NCBI GenBank assembly: GCA_030704615.1
Contig: CM060733.1
Span: 3,348,001 to 3,412,000, forward strand
Direction: 5' to 3'
DNA: 64,000 nt
DNA from: Takakia lepidozioides
Lineage: Eukaryota > Streptophyta > Takakiopsida > Takakiales > Takakiaceae
The position numbers and the translations under genes are program-made. Shown one piece after another: positions 1 through 10,077 of the stretch (position 1 is its first letter; every line of letters begins with the position of its first letter). The notes beneath the pieces were generated by a model, which ran no database searches, was not told the origin of the DNA, and worked only from the letters and a program-made list of their open reading frames with translations.

Positions 1-104
1 ACGGCAATGAATGATGTGAACATGTTGGTTTCTCATTCTACATGTTCCACTTGTGGTTCCGTTCTTTTTTGATTGAAGACCTTGAATTTCATTCTGACTT
101 ACAG

Positions 105-2957
105 ATATCATTCTGCAGAGGAACGGAGACATCGCATGTCAAAACGAGTTTGGTTCACACACTGTATAGGATACAAAGGATAGGGCAGATGCCCTTGACC
201 AACTTCAAGACCATCCTTTCAGCAGAGATGTACAAGAAGTGCGAAAGCTCCAAGACATCGGAAACGTGGTACTCGTTGACCCGTGAGGCTTTCATGGAGT
301 ACATGTACACGGTGAGATACATCTTCCTTCATCTGGTCTTCCATATTCCACATGTTTGTTTCTGTTTGTTTCCCTTGACCTTGTGCTGATGCAACTCTCT
401 TGCATTCCCTTGCAGCAAGACATTGCAGATGCAGGGGAGCGTGGCAAACTGGAATACTACAGCTCTACCCCTGAGGAGAGAAGGACAGCAAAGGGGGTTG
501 AGAGTCGCATCCAGAAAGAGATGACCTCTACAAGAAGGACTATAATGAGTGCTTTCGTGAAGCAGTTGAGAATTGCCGACCCATCATTCGGACCGCAGTT
601 TCTCCTGGAGATAAAAAAAACCATTATAACAAGCCAGGCAAGCCAGAAATGGCCCAGGAGAAGTTGCACAGGCTGTCTACCGCCGTTGTGTCTCCAGAAC
701 AAAAGGTGAAGTGGCTGCAGATATGGAACTCCGATCCCACAGTTAGGGATACCCACATGTTCCCAAGGCCGGAGAAAGAGAAGAAGACCCAGCGTGTCAT
801 TCCTGTCAGTGACAATGTGCTGGACACCTGGCTTCACAAGGCCACTTACTGGAGCCAGGTGTGATGTCCTTCCCTGTGTCACTGTCTTTTCTCTTTTCCT
901 GTCCTTATCTTTCTATTGCCTCTTACATTCGCTGTGATTGCTTTTGGTTTCATTCTTGCATTTGTATTGTTTTGCAGTTGGAAGAAAGGGCCAGATCGGT
1001 TCTGCATACTCAACTGGCTGATTATGGCATCAGTATGATAGCACCAAAGGTGTCCTTCGAAGCATACATGAGGAAATGGAGAGCCACAGTGTGGCACTCT
1101 TGTTTCTTTAGAGAGTTCAGCAAGGAGGGTGGCATCAGTCGAACAAATGAGCTGGACCAGCAAGAAAAAGGAGAGGAAGCCTGGAAACGATGCCTTTACA
1201 GGTGCACACTCTTGCACTACTTATTTGTGCTGTGGTTGCAATGTGTTGTGTGGCATACTGTTTAAGGGGGTCTTCCTGGTGTGATGGAAAAGTTGCCACA
1301 CAATATTTCCATTGTAAAATGAGGTTGTCTCTGTTGCTGCAGGTACATAAAGTTTGTTCTCCTGGAAGAGCTGGACAAACATCCAGATTTCGTGGACCTG
1401 TGGCTTGTCCCTGCTGGCAACCAGACCATGTTCACTACTGGGATCTTGCATGACTGGGGCCCAGACCATCTTTCTTCTTGTGGTTGGTATTTGGATTGCC
1501 CTCCTTCTGAGACCCCAGCTCCAGAGGTGTCTTTGAGGAGAGAGAATGACCGTATTGCAGCCACTGCCGCAGCAGCCGACCTCGACATTCATGAACGAAA
1601 TTTGAGGACTCTTGCAGAGAAGGAGCCTCCCGCTCACGATACCCCAGGTAGAGGAAGAAAGGCAAAGGGAAAAGATGTTGCTGGTGTTGTGGGGAAGGGA
1701 AGGGGTAGAGGGAAGGTGGCACAAGGGCAGGGAAGTGTTGCAGATATTGGCCCTGTGGAGCATGTCCAGCAGACTCCACCGCATGGTAGGGGATCCGGGA
1801 GAAAAAACAAGGGGGTGGTTGATCCCAAGGACCCGTACCATGCAGTGGAACATCCCACGAGGGTCATTCGCCCAACCAGGTTGGAGATGGCCAACGTCGG
1901 GTTCCTTGCCATGATGGAGTCGAAGAAATCTGATTACAAGGGCGAGCCATCACCAGTGTGGGACAGGATTGTGCAGTTCCTCAGCACGGTGCGTGTTCTC
2001 TTTGGGTTCTGTGGCTTCTGTTGTTTTTGTCTGCTGTGGGCATGGATCGTTTCTAAACTTGTTAGAATACCATTGTATTTTTGTTTGCAGGCTAAAATGA
2101 CCAAATCCTGGGTGAACGGGAAGGAGAAGCCATATGCAGCCGAACTCATCATCTTGGACATCCCTGATGGGTTGGCAGTCCCGGATATCCCTCCATCGGG
2201 TGCTTGTCCGGGTTGGAATGCTTTTGATGAGCGCTACTGGCGGTGGGTTTTCTCCTTTTGCAACTTCTTCCTGTCCGATGCTGGTGTTTTGGTGCTCATC
2301 CAGTCCATCGACGGTCGGTGTCGCCGTGCACTTTCCAGCTATTTGAAAGCCTCGGGCATGAGAGTCGTGAAGACATGGAATTGTGTGAACAGCATGTACC
2401 TTACGAAGGGGGATCGCCCGGGAGAGATGGTGAGTTTGCCTTCTTCTTCCTCTTCTTGGTTGTTCTCCGATGGGGTTGTATAGGTCGCTCGAACTCATAT
2501 GTAGGGGCCCGATTTTTTTTTGGTTCTTAGTTCCTTGTGGATGTCATGTTCGCAGACTCGTCTGTTTGAAGCTATTTGTCTCGTCCGGGTGCATCCACAA
2601 ACGACTCCGGCCGGCATTACCGAGTTTGCCATCACTCATGGGGCCAAGTTCATAGATGACAGGACAGATCCCCCCACGGATGACATGCATCACAACTACG
2701 TCGACAGCAACGTGTGCTTGCGAAGGGGGAATGAGGTTCCTTGGAGAGGGGCGAGGGAGAGGAGTCCGGCTTTCATTCAAACGATTGTGGAGTGCTGCAC
2801 CTACATAGACGCCAGAGTTCTGGCAGTCCTCCTCGGTCTTGCGTGCTACCTGTCTATGCGGAGGCACTCGCAGCAAGCATGTCCGTTCATGGCACTCCGA
2901 GTCCACCTTACGACGGCCTTCGTAGAACACGTGGTGTTGGGGCCAGAATCTTTGTAG
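105..2957 (+). pseudogene. Multi-exon methyltransferase-like gene (degenerate, 5' cut by window)
   Basis: Exons joined by GT-AG introns in compatible phase are about 105 or 119-311, 416-858, 978-1201, 1343-1988, 2091-2429 and 2556-2957; earlier exons lie outside the window. The N-terminal half is charged and unrecognised. The middle (about 1590-1840) is a Gly/Arg/Lys-rich linker. The last two exons resemble a circularly permuted (beta-class) N4/N6 amino-methyltransferase: a strand ending ELIILDIPDG where DPPY would sit, then WRW, a GVLVLI strand, and a later segment SPAFIQTIVECC before VLAVLLG where the DPFxGSG AdoMet loop would be. Neither catalytic motif is intact. The reading frame breaks near 515-535 (frame 2 to frame 1), and the C-terminal tail reads better in another frame after about 2845 (IFVDDIAQEVD). 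A decayed gene or an old mobile-element gene is likely. The methyltransferase resemblance is inference from fold pattern only. Confidence 0.5.
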
Positions 2958-3370
2958 ATGACATAGCACAGGAGGTGGACACTGATTGTGATGACTGCGA
3001 CACTTGATATGAAGTTTTCTTTTGGTTTAATTCTGGGCCAAATTTGAAATGGGATGGTTGTGTGTCCTTGTTGTCCTGTTTGCAATGTGTGCCTGGAATT
3101 CACATTCATGGTTACAAACTATTGTTGGAGATGGGGGTTGCATGGACTGCCTGGATTGTTCCTTCAATCTATTTGATGTTTTGTGGACCTCACAGACTGG
3201 AGTACATTGCGAAAACAAACAAACCACTTTGGTTCGTGTAGAGCATTCTCGCATCATTTGCTAGTTGGTCCCCAAACTATTCCTGCTAGAAGAATGGTTG
3301 GTGAATCCATCACGGTGAAGTCCACCTCATCAAAAACTGTTCAGGCATTCTCAATTCTACCCACATCAAC

Positions 3371-3422
3371 CCGCGGAAATAGGTGACACCACTCGGAAAT
3401 AGGTGACATCCGCGGAAATAGG
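3371..3422. repeat. Three short direct repeats containing GGAAATAGG
   Basis: The string CGGAAATAGGTGACA or close variants occurs three times within about 50 bases, just downstream of the methyltransferase-like gene and beside the truncated LTR element. No function is evident. Confidence 0.5.
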
Positions 3423-3514
3423 CACTGTTTGCATGCTGACGTGGCGTGAGCCTGTGCTGGGCCCACGCTTTCCTGGGCTCACAGGCTCACGCCTCCGGGC
3501 TCACGGAATAGCAC

Positions 3515-3577
3515 CCCCCCACCAGGATCATCATCTTTTGGGCCGTTCCGCTTTCGCTTTGGCTTGCCCGACCCCAT
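3515..3577 (-). pseudogene. Truncated gag start of an LTR retrotransposon
   Basis: On the minus strand, 55 bases beyond the primer binding site, an ATG at 3577 opens a basic N-terminus beginning MGSGKPKRKRNGPKDDDPGG. The position is where gag of a Ty3-type element begins. The frame is lost near 3515, where the sequence changes to GC-rich repeats with the motif GGGCTCACAGGCTCACG. Only about 20 codons survive, so the internal part of this copy has been deleted. The assignment to gag rests on position relative to the LTR and primer binding site, not on a recognisable domain. Confidence 0.45.
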
Positions 3578-3618
3578 GATGAGGCCAATCCCAAGGACGA
3601 TCACGTACTGAACTCTAA

Positions 3619-3630
3619 GCTCTGATACCA
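3619..3630 (-). promoter_or_regulatory. Primer binding site, initiator-Met tRNA type
   Basis: The minus strand reads TGGTATCAGAGC two bases beyond the LTR end. This is the classic plant retrotransposon primer binding site complementary to the 3' end of initiator tRNA-Met. It shows that the adjacent LTR is a 5' LTR of a minus-strand element. Confidence 0.9.
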
Positions 3631-3632
3631 AG

Positions 3633-4361
3633 TGTCGCGCATCTCACTTTGGTAAGCTCCCCTTCAGGTCATAGTTGCTAGCTTGATTGCGCGCGCCTAA
3701 CTCCCAACCTGGCCGCCAGACCAACTTGGAGCTTCGGCTGCTCACCGGGGCATAACGGTCCCCCTTTGAACTCCCAAAGAATCCTCCACCGATTTGGAAC
3801 CAGCGGGAATTCCCTTTGGTAGTTGGCAGTCCGGAACAGCTCCCCACTCTTTGGTCGCTTTCCGGCTCGCTCGCTTACTCACTAGTTTTTGGTCACCAAC
3901 GGGCTTGCACCGTTCTCGGGGTTACTACTCCCTATATATACTTCTGTAGCTGTCCGCGGGGGTTTCACAACCAGCCATGCCATTTTATGGCGAACCACCA
4001 CGAAAACCCTCGACTCCCGGTGATGAGTCGCGGTGAGTCTTGGCCCACTCACCACGGTCCCTATGGACCGTGATGAGTCCCAAGACTCCCCACGACTCCC
4101 ACCACGAGGTCTCCGCCCCCATGGTGAGTCCTATGCCACCCCCACTAAGTCCCGCTAAGCTACCACCACCCCTTGTGGAGCCACCCCCACTGCAACCCGG
4201 TGTGCGGGGCTCCACCTAGTGAGCGCCTCCGCCTCCTTGAGTGCCTTGGGCACTCAAGGGTGCTTCAGCCCCCCCATACCTATCGCTGCCGCTGCCCCCA
4301 CCACAGGGGCAGCCCCTCATGTGTCCCGACCCCCCTGCCCTCAAGGCAAAGGGCCGCGACA
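3633..4361 (-). mobile_element. LTR (5' LTR of a truncated minus-strand Ty3-type element)
   Basis: A 729-bp block bounded on the minus strand by TGTCGCGG and GCGCGACA, so it has TG...CA ends and a 7-bp terminal inverted repeat. It matches, in inverted orientation and nearly base for base, the LTR at 61047-61776 that follows the chromovirus integrase. A TATA-like stretch (CCTATATATAC on the plus strand, near 3930) lies inside. The primer binding site at 3619-3630 marks it as a 5' LTR. Its outer edge at 4362 abuts a phosphatase gene fragment. Open frames inside it on both strands are non-coding. Confidence 0.9.
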
Positions 4362-4999
4362 GCTACAATGTCCCCCGGTTTTCAGAATCGGACTACAGAA
4401 TTCCAGCTCTTGTCGGATTCCGACTTGTCTTTAGACGGGAGAAATATCGCGAAGTGTGGACAGAGTTGCACAAACACTACCGGTTAGGGATTTGGAGCTC
4501 TATGATGTACAAGAACTTGCAGCCCATCCTGGATTTTTTGCTTCGTGGTCTACCTCAACCGGCCTTCGTTATGTCTCAAAAGGATTGTATTTCATGCTCT
4601 ACTTTGGTTCACCCTCAATTCAAATCAGGATTGGACCCTCCTCATTTGTTTTTGAAGCCACTGGTCAAGGTCTGGCAGAGATTTGGTGGGAAATACACCA
4701 AGAGTAACACTCTGCTCATTGACGACACCGCCATGAAGTGTATATTGAACCCGCCCGACTCATGTCTTGTTCTCAAACCATTCCAGACCGTTGAGACTGA
4801 TGGTTGTTATCTTCTCAAGGTTCTTCAGACCTATTTGCTTGGAATGAGGAAACATCCCACTGTTTCAAGCTATCTTAGGAAAAAAAGGATAGGGTTGAGT
4901 TTTTTTCCCAATGTTTCAAACGATCCCAAGTTTAGCCCACTCTGGGATTTTATTGAGGACAATGGTTTTAAGAGTCTCAGATATGATGCTTCAAAATAA
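4362..4999 (+). pseudogene. FCP1-like (NLI-interacting factor) phosphatase fragment
   Basis: An uninterrupted frame to the stop at 4999 encodes the C-terminal two thirds of an FCP1/SCP-type HAD phosphatase domain: a segment ending LGIWSSMMYKN (HAD motif II region), then LFLKPLVKVW (conserved Lys), then YTKSNTLLIDDTAMKC (acidic motif III-like LIDD). A tail RKHPTVSSYLRKKRIG follows. Known members dephosphorylate phosphoserine, for example on the RNA polymerase II tail, using an N-terminal DxDxT motif. That motif is absent because the homology begins right at the LTR edge. No introns interrupt the segment. It is best read as a gene truncated by the retroelement, or a retrocopy fragment. An upstream exon elsewhere cannot be excluded. 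Confidence 0.7.
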
Positions 5000-6484
5000 A
5001 TTATTTTTTATCAATCCCATCTCACTCGAGCTATTGAATATCTTCATGGTTTCTTTCATGTTTCAATGCGGGTACAATGTGGCAGTCGGTCTTGGGATTG
5101 CCCGGAATGTGTGTCAAGAATTCAACTGAAAATGAGTCAAAATGAGAGTACCATATCTTTCACGTGTGTAAGTGTTTTCTGGACGTGTTTTTAACGGAGG
5201 CTCTCCTTGCATGTGAGTATGATTCTTCATTTGTCATTCTTTTTCAGAGCCTCTCGACAATTTTGTTTGTTTTATGGAAGAAAAAAAATGATGTCTTGCA
5301 CCTATTAGTAGAAAGAAAAAGGTCCATTACTATGGGATATTGAAGAAATGCAAGCTGATATCGAGATCAAAGGTATAGTTCCTTCAACTTAAATCCCTTT
5401 TTATTAGACCGTCAAATAAATCGTTTACTACATGAAGAAGAAGAATAACGGACAGTAGGTGAAGTAGATGAATGATCTACTCTTGGTCTGCGTTTTGTTT
5501 AATTTTGGATTTGGATTGATATTTGTGTACATGTTGTGTTTTGGGATTGGAGATGATATATATCCCCTCTCCTCAATCACAGTTTCACTTTGCTATTCTG
5601 GCGTGAAAATAATCATAAATCCTCGGTTGCTTGCTGCATAACTTGTGGAACACTTGCTAAATTGCACATTTTGACATTGCTCACTAAAGTACTTATTGAG
5701 GCTAAGGCAGTTTTCTATTAATTAATGTAGCTATGTTGCCATGTTTGTATTTTTTTGGGGCGTGCCTGTAGGCCCACCAAAGCAGTTGCTAACTTAATAA
5801 GTAAGTAATAAGATCCGGAGGAGAGAGTTCTCCTCCTTTATATACCAATCTTAGGGCGGTGGCCCGACCACGTCAAGCTAAAAGGCTACCACACATGTCA
5901 TTCTCTAGATTCCTTGATCCCACCACTTATGCAAAATGTTTTGAGGGAATCGTGACGAACAATATTTCAGATTGTTTAATAATAATGAATGCAAATCAAA
6001 CTATACTTGAAGCTAATCAAGTATAAATATTTATTGTATCTTTGGTGGATTCTAATAAATAGATTAAAAAATTAATGACTCATCTCATTATAATGAATGA
6101 TGATTCTATACAGTTTGTACATCTATTTCGTAATTTGGTTACGATTACAGTCATTTTTTCACAAAGTGCTTGGCCGCTCCCCCGAAAACTTTCAAGTGTA
6201 GCTTTTCTGAAAAAATATATTCAGAGAACAGTTTTTTTTTAATCTTTTAAAAAGGCTTTCCCGGTATTTATTTATTCCATTTGCAACATCAATCAGTGAA
6301 AAACACGTGTACATCGACCATCCCACCATCGTCCACCAAGTACCGCGAATTGATTGCAGCATGTACTTGCCCGCCACGTCCAGCTAAAGTCATTCGTACC
6401 TGTAGTACCCTCTACCACGTCATGCTAAAGTCCAAAACTATTAGGCCACGAGCTCCACATAACATTGGAAATTCTTGAGTGAAT
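5000..6484. other. AT-rich intergenic region
   Basis: No gene or convincing repeat is seen. ORFs are short and without family features. A TTTATATACC box near 5838 and scattered GCCCGACCACGT-like words are the only motifs noted. Confidence 0.5.
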
Positions 6485-7133
6485 TAGTGTTGGATTGGTA
6501 TACCTGGTTTAACCTAGGTATGGAATACAGGTATGAATATATGTATTGAAGAACATACCAGTCGGATATGAAAGAACCAATGTACCCATGTGATACACGT
6601 ACTGGGGGAGTATGGCTTTAGGATTCCCCGCTAACATACCACACCAGTATGGTATATGGAGGAATAGCATGGTCCCCGATACCAGTATTGCGGTTAGTTC
6701 ATGGCGAATGGAGGTAGGTATGAGTATATGTTAGTGCAGCTAGTTATACCCTGTACTACAATTTGGTTAATTCAAGGCTCCATGTTGCAATTCAGACTTC
6801 ATTTGCTGTTTCATGCTACTTTGGGTTACCTTTGCCTAATGTTTCACGGCTTCGATTAAAATTAGCTATGTGCTAAATGACATTTATTTCTATGTATGGT
6901 GAGCTGTAGAAATACCATGCCAGTGCTCATACCCCCCAGTATCACTACAGAGAAAGGGCAATACCAATACCATACTCATATACAGCCCAAAGTACAACTA
7001 CTCATACCAGATTCATACCCAAGTTGCTCATACCTGTATAGATACCTATACCAGCCTGGTATGAAAAAGGGGTGGGACCCTTCATACCAGGACCAGTCTA
7101 GTATTAGAAAATGGTCATACCAGTCCAACACTG
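6485..7133. mobile_element. hAT-type miniature transposon, copy 1
   Basis: A 649-bp non-coding element with terminal inverted repeats (left AGTGTTGGATTGGTAT, right ATACCAGTCCAACACTG). It is flanked by GAGTGAAT on the left and GAGTGAAC on the right, an 8-bp target duplication with one mismatch. The interior is filled with CATACCAG and its complement, as is usual for hAT subterminal repeats. It is homologous over its whole length to the copy at 50448-51088. It has no transposase ORF, so movement would need an enzyme supplied in trans. The first base is T rather than the C of copy 2. Confidence 0.85.
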
Positions 7134-7141
7134 GAGTGAAC

Positions 7142-8289
7142 CCAGCCAATTATTTTTAGCACCCGGCAAATTCCTTTGGCCGAGCTCCTCCCACATGGAA
7201 GGACGCTGTTACTAGTACCTAGGGGGCTCTACACACGTAGGGGCCAGGGCCCAAAAAAAAATGCAAACCATGACATAATAAATTAATAGAAGTAGAGGTA
7301 ATGATGAATAACCCCCCTCTTGAGATAGTACTACTGAGATGGTACTAGTGATATACGTTTATAACTGGATAGAGAAGACTTGGGCCCGACAGTAACTACT
7401 TATTGTTGTGCAGACAAGTGTTGGAGATACACCCTGTTTAAGGCAAGTATTTGGAGCGCATTCTCTCATGAATTTGGAGGTGAGATCCTGTGTCCACTAT
7501 TATTAGCTACATCTTCATGATGATAGTTGGAATTGTATACACTTCTTAGTTTCAACATAATTACCAAAAACAAAAAACAAAAAAAACAATACTTACTGAT
7601 TATAGTGGTGCCAGGATCTATGGAGCTTTATTTGGCGCCTCTTCAAGAATCCACAATGGCTTAATTTTGCAATAAAAGCCATAAAAAATTGTTTAAGAGG
7701 AATACAGAAAAAACAAAATAAACCACATTGGCTTGGCTTTGTGTGAGAAGTGGCATGCGAGCAGGGAGATTTGCAATTGGTGCAGACATGGCATCAAGTT
7801 GCTTCTGAAAACAAATCTGCACAGTACCCTATCTCTACTCACTTTCTCAACAGAATCAAACTTGACTCAGCAAAGAAAAGGAAAACATTTACATAAATCT
7901 AACACTAAGTTATGTAACATCAGACTGACAATGGAAGTAATTTTACTAGTGGAAGTTTTGACAGATTGTTCTCCAATGAGCATACATTGGAAAGAGTTCT
8001 TCTTGAAATAATTGAAGTTTAATTAATTATACAGCCTTGCCACAGTTGTTCTAAGCAAATAAAATTAACCCCTACTGTCATATAGAGATTTGTAAACAGT
8101 CTGCAGATTGGTCACCTTTTTGGTCATATCTTTGCAAAGCTTTTGGTCTATGAAAATGGACTGTTGAATTGCGTTGTTACTTGTTACCTCTTCGATCTGC
8201 ACGCCCCACCTGTGTATCCCTAAGATTTCAGAATGTTTGGGCAAGATCTTGGGGATATCTGGTCATGGGTAGTCACTTTTTTTTCTTCC
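7142..8289. other. Intergenic, no gene seen
   Basis: AT-rich sequence with short homopolymer runs. Nothing recognisable as coding or as a structured repeat. Confidence 0.45.
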
Positions 8290-8470
8290 CGTTTCCAAGG
8301 AAACACCAGCCCCAGCAACTGGGGAAAATAAACCCCCTCTCTGAGCCATGGAGGCATTACAGGGGCAGAGCCCCAGCCCCAAGGAAGAGAGACAGATGAC
8401 AGGGGTTTGAACCCCAGACCGGCAGGGCAGCCGAGTCTGCATCCTGAATTGGCAGTCGACCTTGCGGGAT
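8290..8470 (-). mobile_element. Possible tRNA-related SINE fragment
   Basis: On the minus strand a B-box-like GGGGTTCAAACCCC lies about 35 bases after a weak A-box-like TGCCAATTCAGG, followed by about 120 bases ending near a T-rich run. The order and spacing resemble a tRNA-derived SINE, like the clearer one at 26757-26985. The A box is poor and no target duplication was identified. Confidence 0.3.
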
Positions 8471-10077
8471 TTCAGACTGCCGCCCCAGCTCTTAATGCCA
8501 CGGATGGGTGCGGATTAGCGTATTATGCCTCCCTCTAAACCGTATTTTTCATGTGCATTTTGAGGGTATGCCACGTCGATATTTCATCCATCCATCTCAC
8601 TTAGTCCCCAAGACGCAACACACCGACCAGAAGGCCGACGTGGACAGACATGATCGATCCGCAGCATGGGGCGCTGGAGATCGTCCCACGAGCGAGACGG
8701 AACCAGATCGCAGCCGTCGAAAACGCGGAGGAAGGTGAGTGCCAGTTTTGGAGGCAGGGTGAGGTGTGCGGGTGTTGAGCATGCAGTCTATGGGCAACCT
8801 CCAGCTATGAATGCTTCCAAGTTCCTATTACTTATAAGCTCTTGACCTTTTCTGCTGCCTAGTGTGGCGTGGAGCTCCATGCGTGTGCCTTGACTAACTC
8901 GGTAGACCATTCAGCCGAGTTGACCTCAATTCAAAACGCCCGGAGTTACATTGTGAAATGGAAAATACGGTATGCAGAACGAGATTGAAGCGGCTGGAAA
9001 CTTCGTAGTAAGTATGCTAGAGTCTCCGAAGTCAGTGGGTCCAGTGTGAGCCGCCTTCTCCGTGCCACATATTCATGCTGCACAACAGGAGCTGCTTCTC
9101 CACTGCACGACAGTCGAATCAATTTATCAACTGACACACACGTCGAAGTATGTAATCGCTTCGCGTTCACACATGTACGTGTCACGTCAAGTGCCACCGG
9201 CCAACGAACTTGCAATGTGGCATCCTGCTGTTGTAACGTTGTAACGTAGTAACCGACTCGCCTGAAACTTCGACATCAAGGTGTTTGTACTGGTTTCAAA
9301 TAGTAGGGACACTACTTTTATAGTTCGAGCCTCCGTTTACCCAACAACCCACCACGTAGCTTTGTTGAAGACTTACTGAACTGGTGGGGCCCCTCTTTTC
9401 CTGTTATGACTTCGTGCGTTTGACAAATTACATGTGTCGATGATACTTCAAATGGCATCTCTGGCATGGAATGCATTAGAATAACTCACTTTTCGACATT
9501 CTGCAAACAACATGATGATGCTTCCCCTGGAAACCACCTGCCCAATTTTTAATCGGAGTTGGAGCGCATACTTATCTGTAGCCACACTGCACTATTTGGG
9601 TTGCACCCGACATCTGAAGTCGATACTCCATGTTCTCTAACGATCGATCGAATCGATCGAATCGTTATTATTAGAAGAAAAATGTGAACAAGTGCTCGGT
9701 GGTGATTAGGCACGTCACACAAAATGCGCTGTTTCCAACATTTGCACCACCTACCGAAAACCCGTTTGACACATAAAAAGAACAGCTGTACAACACACAT
9801 GCTTATTACAAACCATGGAGCCCCCTCATCATCGCTCTAGTCAACACCAATGCGCGGGGAAAGGGGAGCTAACATCTGAACTGGATAAACTGCCCACAAA
9901 AAACGATTCCTGTAACTGGAAGGGTCGGCCACCACCGCGTGTCATGCACTTCAGACACTTGGCAGTTCCGCGAGCTGTTGTCAGATCGACAAGAGATGTT
10001 AGAGCTCTAGGAATGCAACTCTTCAGCATCTACCTACAAAGAAGTTCTCCTGCTCAGCTGAACTATACCGCAGAAAG
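8471..10077. other. Intergenic region upstream of the GDSL-FAS1 gene
   Basis: No coding region supported. It should hold the promoter of the following gene, but no clear TATA element was identified. A small inverted repeat of the motif ATCGATCGAATCGATCGAA lies near 9644-9662. Confidence 0.4.

Noticed and set aside
3985-4215. Open frame repeated as an almost identical 76-residue frame at 61193-61423
   Set aside because: The two are the same stretch of the inverted LTR copies. There is no codon-level conservation or start context, so LTR identity explains them.
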